A stretch of DNA of 64,000 bases from Pedobacter sp. MR2016-24 (GTDB taxonomy: Bacteria; Bacteroidota; Bacteroidia; Sphingobacteriales; Sphingobacteriaceae), in the NCBI RefSeq assembly GCF_026239655.1, contig NZ_JAPIVO010000006.1:248001-312000 (forward strand), written 5' to 3'. Below the pieces are notes generated by a model. That model saw only the letters and a program-made list of their open reading frames with translations. It did not search any database and was not told the origin of the DNA. Every line of letters starts with the position of its first letter. The first letter of the stretch is position 1. Shown in pieces: positions 53,159-62,800 of this stretch. Position numbers and translations under genes: made by a program.

Positions 53159-54601
53159 TTGAAGAAGTACAGCTCTTTAGCAGAGATACAGTCTCTCATC
53201 AGTAAAAAACAACTTCATCTTTCAGCGTTGCTTGATTATTATTTTAAGCAAATTGAAGCGAATAAACACCTCAATGCATTCAATGAGGTGTTTTTTTATT
53301 CCGCAAATGATCAGGCTGCTTTAATACAGAAAAAGATAGATAATGGTACTGCAGGTAAGCTTGCAGGTATGGTCATCGGTATTAAGGATAATATTCTTTA
53401 TAAAGATCATGCGACCACTGCGTCTTCTAAGATGCTGGAGGGTTTTATCTCCCCTTATTCTTCTACAGTAGTAGAGCGTCTGCTACAGGAAGATGCAATT
53501 ATTATCGGCAGGTTAAACTGTGATGAATTTGCGATGGGCGGATCCAATGAGACTTCTTACTATGGTCCCGTGCGCAATGCTGCAGATACGGAACGTGTTT
53601 CCGGAGGGTCTTCAGGTGGATCGGCTGTTGCTGTTCAGGCCGACTTATGCCTTGCCGCTCTGGGTACAGATACAGGCGGGTCTGTTAGACAGCCTGCTGC
53701 TTTCTGTGGCTGTATCGGACTAAAACCTACTTATGGGCGTATCTCCAGGTATGGTGTAATTTCTTATGCTTCCTCTTTCGACCAGGTAGGTACATTGACC
53801 TCATCTATCAGTGATGCAGCGTTATTGCTTGAAGTTCTGGCAGGTGCTGACGAACATGACAGTACGGTTTCGACTTTAGCTGTTCCTGCATATACCGATC
53901 AAATCAATGCTGATGAGCCTAAACGGATTGCTGTATTGAAAGAGACACTGGAAAGTGAAGCACTTGATCCGGAAATAAAAACATCTCTTCTGAATGCAAT
54001 TGAAGAATTTAAGGCGCAGGGGCATACTATTGAATATGTTTCTTTTGACCTTTTGGATTATCTCGTACCAGCATATTATGTTTTAACTGCTGCAGAGGCT
54101 TCATCTAACCTTTCCAGGTATGATGGGGTGCATTATGGTTATAGAAATACAAGCGCACTTAGCTTAAACGATTTATATAAAAAATCGAGAGCCGAAGGCT
54201 TTGGTGAGGAAGTAAAAAAACGTATTTTACTGGGAACCTTTGTACTCAGTGCAGGTTATTATGATGCGTATTATCAGAAAGCACAACAGGTGAGGAGACT
54301 GATCAGGGATAAGATCGAAAAGCTGTTTTTGGATTTTGATGTAATTCTGCTTCCTGTGGCTCCTACTCCTCCATTTAAAATAGGGGAGAACATGAATGAT
54401 CCGCTGGTTATGTATATGGCTGATATTTTTACAGTTTTAGCGTCATTAACTGGCATACCGGCAATATCAATTCCTTTGGGCAATAATAGTGAAGGTTTGC
54501 CGTTAAGTGTACAGTTAATGGCAAAACACTTTGATGAAAACACGTTGCTTTCTATGTCAAATAGTTTCTTAAATTTAACGACTGCTCAAGTTTATCTTTA
54601 A
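53159..54601 (+). CDS. gatA: Aspartyl/glutamyl-tRNA amidotransferase subunit A
   Basis: 480 residues with a TTG start at 53159. The frame is closed by a TAA at 53135-53137 with no ATG in between, and the next in-frame Met is about 70 codons on, inside the conserved domain, so TTG must be the start. The amidase-signature core has the catalytic Lys in VIGIKDN (near 75), and the GGSSGGSA motif (about 148-155) with the Ser-cisSer-Lys triad. GatA releases ammonia from glutamine to amidate misacylated Glu-tRNA-Gln or Asp-tRNA-Asn. gatB and gatC are not adjacent. A terminator-shaped hairpin lies inside its first 140 bases. Confidence 0.95.
   Translation: MKKYSSLAEIQSLISKKQLHLSALLDYYFKQIEANKHLNAFNEVFFYSANDQAALIQKKIDNGTAGKLAGMVIGIKDNILYKDHATTASSKMLEGFISPYSSTVVERLLQEDAIIIGRLNCDEFAMGGSNETSYYGPVRNAADTERVSGGSSGGSAVAVQADLCLAALGTDTGGSVRQPAAFCGCIGLKPTYGRISRYGVISYASSFDQVGTLTSSISDAALLLEVLAGADEHDSTVSTLAVPAYTDQINADEPKRIAVLKETLESEALDPEIKTSLLNAIEEFKAQGHTIEYVSFDLLDYLVPAYYVLTAAEASSNLSRYDGVHYGYRNTSALSLNDLYKKSRAEGFGEEVKKRILLGTFVLSAGYYDAYYQKAQQVRRLIRDKIEKLFLDFDVILLPVAPTPPFKIGENMNDPLVMYMADIFTVLASLTGIPAISIPLGNNSEGLPLSVQLMAKHFDENTLLSMSNSFLNLTTAQVYL
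53264..53297 (+). terminator. Terminator-shaped hairpin inside the 5' part of gatA
   Basis: A perfect 10-bp stem (53264-53273 with 53284-53293), a 10-nt loop and a run of seven T residues (53291-53297) lie about 105-140 nt after the start codon. It encodes the NKHLNAFNEVFFYS region. It could attenuate transcription before gatA is completed, or be chance. Confidence 0.45.
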
Positions 54602-54638
54602 TCAAAAATATTCCATTGCTTAATTGCAGGAGAAGCCT

Positions 54639-55973
54639 ATGAAAAAAAATATACTCACCCTATGCTTTTGTATGCTTGTATTGTCGGCCGCTACTGGTTT
54701 GGCTCAGCAAAAGATTAACAGATTAGATTCCGTAAGAAATATAACAGCGACAGGATTTTTGTCGCCCACCTTATCAAGTGATACTGCTGCTGTGCCGGTG
54801 GTAATGGAAAACCCCTTGTTTTACAACTATAACTTTACCTATAAGAAGCGTCTTGATTCCATTCAGCGGGAGATTCCTTTGAGTTATAATGAATCCGTAC
54901 AAAAGTATATTGAAGTCTATAGCGGACGGAAAGAGATGATGGGAAAAATGCTGGGCCTGTCTGAATATTATTTTCCCATTTTTGAAAATGCCTTACGCGA
55001 ATATAATGTTCCAATGGAACTTAAATATTTACCCATTATTGAGTCATCCATGAATTCTCATGCGATCTCAAGAGTTGGTGCTACAGGTTTATGGCAATTT
55101 ATGTTTTCTACTGCGAAAGGTTATGGATTGAATATGGATAACTTCGTAGACGAACGAAAAGATCCTATTCAGGCAAGTTATGCTGCCGCTGCTTATTTTA
55201 GAGATGCATATGCCGAGCTTGGTGACTGGCTGTTGGCTATAGCGGCGTATAATTGCGGAACGGGCAATGTGAACCGGGCAATTATCAAGGCGCATTCCAG
55301 AGATTTCTGGCAGATCAGACCTTATCTGCCATTAGAAACAAGAAATTATGTACCTGCATTTATCGCAGCTATTTACGTGATGAACTGTCCTGAAAAACAT
55401 CAGATTAAAGCGCAAAAATCTTTTTTTGCAATGAAGACTGATACCATCCAGGTAAACAGATTCATTTCCCTGACCGACGTTGCACAGGCACTATCAATAG
55501 AGGAAGATGAGCTGTTTGACCTAAATCCATCTTATAAGAAAAAAATCGTGAACGGATCTGCTGAATCCCCTAAGCGGATTATTATGCCGAAGGTGAGTTT
55601 AACTAATTTTGCGATGATCTATGAGGTACTGAACAATAGCAGCCTGGATACGGATACAAAGATTATTCTTGCCTCTAATGATGACCGGAGATTACATAAA
55701 AAAGTAAAAGTCACTCCTGCTCCGGAACGAAAGTATAATCCGGTTTACCACCACGTTAAATCCGGACAGAATCTGGGTGAAATAGCCGACCAGTACCATA
55801 TTGAGATACAGGATCTGAAAGTATGGAATAAGCTGAAAGGCAACAATATTGTGCCCGGCCAAAAGCTGATCGTAGCGAAAAGCGGCGCAATTATCAAAAC
55901 TGCTGAACCTAAAACTGCTAAAAAGTATATTTCTTATAAAGCTAAAAGTAGTCAGAAAATGGACAAAATCTAA
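54639..55973 (+). CDS. MltD-like lytic transglycosylase with LysM
   Basis: About 444 residues from the ATG at 54639, preceded by GGAGAAG; the frame extends to a TTG at 54624. A signal peptide ends at GLAQ. The SLT domain (about 115-260) has catalytic Glu in PIIESSMNSHAISRVGATGLWQ, and AAYNCGTGNVNRA, the MltD-type layout. The C-terminus has one LysM domain (HHVKSGQNLGEIADQYHI, near 370-415) that binds peptidoglycan. It cleaves glycan strands non-hydrolytically, forming 1,6-anhydro ends. The gene ends the long plus-strand run. Confidence 0.92.
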   Translation: MKKNILTLCFCMLVLSAATGLAQQKINRLDSVRNITATGFLSPTLSSDTAAVPVVMENPLFYNYNFTYKKRLDSIQREIPLSYNESVQKYIEVYSGRKEMMGKMLGLSEYYFPIFENALREYNVPMELKYLPIIESSMNSHAISRVGATGLWQFMFSTAKGYGLNMDNFVDERKDPIQASYAAAAYFRDAYAELGDWLLAIAAYNCGTGNVNRAIIKAHSRDFWQIRPYLPLETRNYVPAFIAAIYVMNCPEKHQIKAQKSFFAMKTDTIQVNRFISLTDVAQALSIEEDELFDLNPSYKKKIVNGSAESPKRIIMPKVSLTNFAMIYEVLNNSSLDTDTKIILASNDDRRLHKKVKVTPAPERKYNPVYHHVKSGQNLGEIADQYHIEIQDLKVWNKLKGNNIVPGQKLIVAKSGAIIKTAEPKTAKKYISYKAKSSQKMDKI

Positions 55974-56251
55974 TCTTGTTCTTTTTGTTCATCCTTCATT
56001 CCCGCATTTATTTGCTGAATTATTTCCTGATATTTGTTTGTTATCTATTACCTGTTTATCGATAATAACAATTGTGATTTCCTTTTACTGTGTAGCTTAT
56101 GAGTAAAATTCAGGTCAGCATGCTTTATCCTGTCCATATAATAAGATGGGCGTTAAATTTATTTCTTCTTTTCGAGGCTTTCCTTAACATTTTATTGCAT
56201 ATAGATATATTTCCTTTTAGTAGCTTAGCGCAGGCTTAAAAAAATAAAATT

Positions 56252-56836
56252 ATGTTTGATTATATAGATGGCAGACTGACCTTTAAATGCCCTGCATATA
56301 TTGTGGTTGAGGCAGGAGGAATTGGCTATCATATTAATATTTCGTTGAATACTTACAGTGGGCTGGGCGACAAAGAAAGGTGTAAAGTATATGTTTGGCT
56401 GCATGTTAAGGAAGATGCGCATACGCTGTATGGTTTTATTGATGAAGGTGAACGCAGGTTATTCCTGCATTTGATTTCGGTTTCCGGAATAGGTCCGAAT
56501 ACCGGAAGGATGATGCTTTCCTCCATCACACCTGTAGAAATTCAAACAGCGATCGTAAACGCTGATTTGCCGCTTATACAGCGTATCAAAGGTATTGGTG
56601 TGAAATCTGCGCAGCGGTTAGTACTGGAATTGCAGGATAAGTTAAAAAAAGAAGGTAGTGGGTCATTAATCTCGGCGCCATTAAATAATACTGTACGTGA
56701 AGAGGCTTTGTCTGCATTGATGATGCTGGGCTTTGCGAAAATTCCTGCCGAAAAGGTTATTGATAATGCTGTTAAGAGCAATGGCAACGACTTGTCGGTT
56801 GAACAAATGATTAAGATAGCTTTAAAGAACTTATAA
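56252..56836 (+). CDS. ruvA: Holliday junction branch migration protein RuvA
   Basis: 194 residues, full length. The N-terminal OB-like domain starts MFDYIDGRLTFKCP; two helix-hairpin-helix motifs (about 70-135) include SGIGPNTGR and KGIGVKSAQRLVLEL, which contact the four-way junction. The C-terminal domain (about 147-194) binds RuvB. RuvA holds Holliday junctions while RuvB drives migration. ruvA followed by sprA is a frequent arrangement in Bacteroidota. The 278 bp upstream of its start hold no supported gene. Confidence 0.95.
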   Translation: MFDYIDGRLTFKCPAYIVVEAGGIGYHINISLNTYSGLGDKERCKVYVWLHVKEDAHTLYGFIDEGERRLFLHLISVSGIGPNTGRMMLSSITPVEIQTAIVNADLPLIQRIKGIGVKSAQRLVLELQDKLKKEGSGSLISAPLNNTVREEALSALMMLGFAKIPAEKVIDNAVKSNGNDLSVEQMIKIALKNL

Positions 56837-56847
56837 TATAATTGCCT

Positions 56848-59800
56848 TTGAGAAAGACTTTTACTTTAGTTGTTTTATTCATATTTTTCTTTTGCTGGCA
56901 ATATGCTTTTTCACAGGTTCGGCGCACATCTAATGCAGATAGTACAAAGAATAACTTCGGCCTGAAAGAAAAGCAAAGATTGGGAATTCGCCAATCCGGC
57001 GATTCATTTTCACCTCTCCCGGATAACTTTACCAGGGAAGTGGAATATGATGCAAAAAATAAACGTTATATCATCAGAAATAAAGTTGGCGGCAGATTTT
57101 TTAATCCGCCACAATACCTGACGATTGACGAGTACCAGCGCTTGATCAACAGTGAAATTAAAAGAGATAACTGGAGGGTAATTTCTAATGCAGAGGTGGA
57201 TAATGTGAGGCAAACCGGAATTATTCCCAGCCTCACTGTTAATAGTAAAGCTTTTGAAAAAATATTTGGTAGTAATGTTATTAATATTCAGCCACGGGGA
57301 GAAGCTGAACTCACCTTTTTAGGACGTATAAATAAAAACGAAAACCCGCTGTTTAATGAACGCCAGCGGGTGCAGAGTAATTTTGATTTTAACCAGCGTA
57401 TCCAGATGGACGTGGTGGGTAATATCGGTACGAATGTTAAACTCAATCTGAACTATAATACAGAGGCACAGTTCGATTTTGAAAATCAGATCAAACTGGA
57501 CTGGACCGGCGGAGAAGATGATATCATTAAAAAAATTGAGGCGGGTAACGTAAATTTACCTTTAAGTACTTCTCTGATCACAGGTACACAGGCATTATTC
57601 GGGATTAAAACCCAGTTGCAATTTGGTAAGCTGAATGTAACCACTGTCTTTACACAGCAGAAATCGCAGTCCAGAGAATTGCAGATCAATAATGGCGCCC
57701 AGCAAAATGAATTCAGGATTAGCGGTGACAATTATGAGGCGAATAAGCATTACTTTTTAGCACAGTACTTCCGGGATAATTACAATAAAACTTTATCTAC
57801 ACCACCAACAATTACATCGGGTGTAAACATTACGAAAATAGAAGTATGGATCACCAATAAAACGGGTAATACACAAGATTCAAGGGATGTACTGGGTTTT
57901 ATCGATTTAGGAGAAAACACTCCGTATAATGTTGCACAAGTAAATGGAGGGGCAGCATTTTCTCTGTTACCTTCCGGCTACGCATTACCACAAGGACCAA
58001 GACAGTCTAATGATCTGTTATCACGTTTGCCTGCTGATGCGAGGCTGACCAACTCTAATGCGATCATTTCTTATTTTCAAGCCAATGGGGGGACTGATAA
58101 CTTTGGAAAGCTGACTTACGCGAGGAAGTTATCTGATAAGGAATATACCTTCCATCCGCAATTGGGTTATGTATCACTGAACAATGCTTTAAATGCCGAT
58201 GAGGTGTTGGCGGTTGTATTCCGGTACACCTTTAACGGGGTAGAATATCAGGTTGGAGAATTCTCTACTGATGTTAATTTTGATCAGGCGACACCGAAAG
58301 TCTTATTTGCAAAGTTGCTGAAAAATGAAACGACTAAAACCAATTTACCTACCTGGGATCTGATGATGAAAAACATCTATTCTATAGGCGGGTATCAGAT
58401 TAGTCCGCAAAACTTCAAACTAGATGTTTTCAGGATAGACAATAAAACAGGAATTGAGCGTCCGCTGATTGATGAAGGTGAGAAATTTGATGAATTCCGG
58501 CGACCGCTGAAAAACAAGTTATGGCTGCAGGTAGTAGGATTGGACCGGCTAAACCAGCAGAATGAACGTAAACCAGATGGGGTGTTTGATTTTGAAGCCG
58601 AAGACCGGCCATTTACCAGTACCAACAGTGGGAGTACGGCTACTTCTATGGGGAACTTAAACGCTTCCCTAACCAGCTCCAGCCTGGCTACATTCTCTTC
58701 AAATACAAGTACCGGATATATCACCATTGATCCGCTCAACGGTCGTGTTATATTTCCCTTAATAGAACCTTTTGGTAAAGATCTGGCTGCACAGTTTAAT
58801 CCCGGTGAACAGAACCTGATCGATAAATATACTTATCAGGCATTGTATGATTCCACCAAAGTAGTAGCACAGCAATTATTTACCAGTCAGAACCGGTACA
58901 TTATAAAAGGATATTATCAGTCAGAAGTGGCATCTGAATTCAGCCTGAATTCAATTAATGTTCCTGAAGGGTCGGTAAAAGTATTTTCAGGAACTATCCC
59001 TTTACAGGAGGGTGCTGATTTTACTGTCGATTATCAGGGCGGGAGAGTGAAAATAATCAATACAGGACTGCTGATCTCTGGTCAGCCAATTCGAATTACA
59101 ACAGAGAATAACGAACTTTTTGGCTTACAGCAGCGATCTCTGTTTGGAACCAGGCTTGACTATAAGGTGAATAATAAGCTGAATATTGGCGGTACTTACA
59201 TGAACCTTTCTGAAAAGCCGCTTACGCCTAAAGTTAACATCGGGGAGGAGCCTATTTCCAATACCATCTGGGGTTTTGACCTCAATTATAGCACAAGCTC
59301 CAGGTTTTTAACGAAGCTGGTTGACAAATTACCATTTATTTCTACTAAGGTGCCTTCTAAGTTCGCTTTTTCAGGAGAGTTTGCCCAACTGGTTCCCGGC
59401 CATCCGGCAGCATTAAATGGTGAAGGGAAAAAAGGCGGGGTGAGTTATCTGGATGATTTTGAAGCATCACGATCAGTGATTGATTTGAAAAGTGCCATTT
59501 CATGGCAGCTGTCTGGTACGCCACAGCTTTTCCAGGAAGCACAGTTAATAGATAACCTTGCTTATGGTTATAACAGGGCACGAATTGCATTTTACAACAT
59601 TGATCCATCTTTTTATAACAGGGGAGGAACAACTATCCCTGAGAATCTGCGGAATAACAGGAACGAATTATCAAACCACTATGTGAGAGAGATTATTGAA
59701 CAGGAAGTTTTTCCGTTCAAGGAAACCCCAACAGGACAGTCTGTTTCACTACCTACGCTGGATGTCGCATTTTACCCGACGCAACGTGGTCCTTATAACT

Positions 59801-62800
59801 ATACCACCAGCGGCTTTAATGCAAATGGTGATTTTATCAATCCAAGATCCCGCTGGGGAGGTTTGTTCCGCAAGATTGAGACAAATGACTTTCAGGCGTT
59901 AAATATTGAGTACATTGAGTTATGGGTGATGGATCCCCATATTTATAAACCGGATTCCAGAGGAGGAGATTTATATTTTAACATTGGAAATATCTCGGAA
60001 GATATTTTAAAAGACGGCAGAAAGTCGCTGGAGAATGGGCTGCCTGCCAATGGAGATCCGACAAAATATGACGAAACCAACTGGGGCCGCGTACCCAAAT
60101 TGCAGCCTATTGTGCAGGCCTTTGATAATGATCCTGCGGCAAGGAAAGCACAAGATGTTGGTTTGGATGGTTTGAGCAGCGTTGATGAGAAAACGAAATT
60201 TGCAACTCCTTTGGCACAGATCAAAACTCAGCTGAATGCTACAGCCGCTGCTGCAATTGATAATGATCCAAGTTCTGATGATTATACGTATTACAGGGGT
60301 ACGGCACTGGACCAGGCTAATGCCGGCATTTTGAAACGATACGAAAAGTACAACGGACCAGAAGGAAATTCTAAAACCTCTCAGCAATCACAGGAAGAGT
60401 TAGGTATAGAAAATTCTGCGTCTACTTCATTACCGGACGGAGAAGATGTGAACAGGGATAACAACATGACACAATCGGACGAGTATTTTCAATATAAAGT
60501 TTCGATGCGGAAAGGTGATCTTGAAGTAGGAAAAAATTATGTGACAGATGCGGTTACCTCGCAGGTTAAACTTGCTAATGGTCAGACACAACCGGTAACC
60601 TGGTACCAGATCAGAATTCCTTTATCAGATTACCAGCAGAAAGTTGGTAACATACAAGATTTTAAATCTATCCGTTTTTTCAGGATGTTCCTTACAGATT
60701 TTGCGGATACTACTATTTTAAGATTTGCAAAGATTCAGCTGGTTAGAGGGGAGTGGAGAAAATACAATGGTAATAATGAAAGCAATCAGATCATTACAGA
60801 TCCGGCGCTAACAACAGTGACCCCGGATAATTCAACTATTGAGATCAGCACAGTGAATATAGAAGAAAATGGAAAGCGGTCCCCAATTCCGTATGTAGTG
60901 CCACCGGGGATTCAAAGAGAGCTTGATTTCAACAACTACAGAACAAATACCAGGCAGAATGAGCAGTCACTGGCTTTTACGATCACCAATTTACGTGATG
61001 GATATGGTCGTGCTGCTTTCAAAACTGCGCTGAACGATTTCAGGTCTTACAAAAGACTGGAGATGTTTGTTCACCTTGAATCCCTCGGGAATTCGATTGT
61101 CAGTACGAATGATCTGAGCGCTTTTATCAGAATTGGAACAGACAATCAGGATAACTATTATGAGTATCTGCAACCATTAACGGTTACGCAACCCAATACA
61201 AGTGATCCATATGCTATCTGGCCAGACGCCAATAAGATAGATATACCGCTGGAGCTGTTCCAGAATGCAAAAATCGCCAGAAATAGGGCAACAAATGCCA
61301 ATGGTGATGCCTGGAATATCAGTGATCCATATACCTATGTTGTAGATGGCAATAAGACAATTACCATTAAAGGACAGCCGGATATGAGCCAGGTTAAAGT
61401 ATATATGCTGGGTGTGAAAAATCCGTTGAAGAACCCTTCCTCTCCCGGAAATGATGATGGGTTGGAGAAGAGTGCGCAGGTATGGTTTAATGAGCTGCGT
61501 TTAACTGAGTTTGATGAGCGTGGAGGCTGGGCAGCAACAGCAAGGATGAATGCACAGCTGGCCGATTTTGCAGAGGTGAATGTTTCAGGGAGTAAGGCTA
61601 CGATAGGCTTCGGATCTTTAGATAAAAGAGTAAGTGAACGAAACAGGGCTGATAATACATTTTTTGATGTGTCATCCAGTATGGAACTGGGTAAGTTTTT
61701 CCCGCAGAAGACAGGGATAAAGGTGCCCATGTTTGTCAGCTATTCAAGTCAGGTAAGTACGCCGCAATATGATCCGAGAACACCTGATATTGAATTGAAA
61801 ACGGCATTGAGAACAGCCAGTAAAGAGGAGAAAAAACAGATTCTGGATTATGCTCAGGACGTAACAACGAGGAACAGCATCAACTTTACCAATGTACACA
61901 AGGAACGTACAAATACAGAGAAAAAGCCACAATTGTGGGATGTGGAAAATCTGAGTGTCAGTTATTCTTATACCAAATTCCTGCACCATGATTTTATCAA
62001 TGAAAATACCATACAGAAAACTTATCGCGGATCGCTGGCCTATAACTATTCGGCAACGCCAAAAAACTACAGGCCATTTGATAAAATAATCAAGTCTAAT
62101 ACACTGGCTCTTTTGAGAGATGTTAACTTCAGTTTATTGCCAAGTTCAATCAACTTTAGGGTTGACCTGGATCGTTTCTACTCAGAAAACAGCTTGAGAA
62201 ATAATGATCCCCAAAATGCTATCCCAATAAATACGACTTATAATAAAAACTTCCTGGTGACGAGGGTTTATGCTATTTCGTGGAACCTGACCCGATCACT
62301 GACCCTGGATTTCGATGCAACAAATTATTCCATCATTGATGAACCAGATGGTAAAATAGAAGGATTGAAACGAGATACGGTATGGCAAAATTTAAAAAGT
62401 CTGGGGCGGACAACTGATTACAGTCATAATATGAATATTACTTATGCCCTGCCTGTCAATAAGCTTCCCGGTATGGACTGGATCAATGTAGCTACCCGTT
62501 ACGGAACAAACTTTAACTGGCAGACAGAACCTTTGTCGACCTTAAGGGATCCTTCAATTAATCTGGGAAATACTATCCAGAATTCCAGAACAATTCAGGT
62601 AAATCCAACCCTGAATTTTGTGGGTTTATACAATAAGATTGGTTTTTTAAGAAGAGCAAAAAATAGTGATGATGATAAAAGTGGTCCCGGCTTATTTGTT
62701 AATTTACTGACCACCATCAAAAATGTCAATGCTGCCTATACACAAACCAAGGGAATCTTTTTACCAGGCTATTTACCTACTACAGATTATTTCGGAATAG

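Noticed and set aside
56099..56239. A 46-codon hydrophobic frame in the gap before ruvA
   Set aside because: It starts with an ATG and ends near ruvA, but the composition is that of A/T-rich noncoding DNA (Leu, Phe, Ile) and there are no conserved features; it could be chance.
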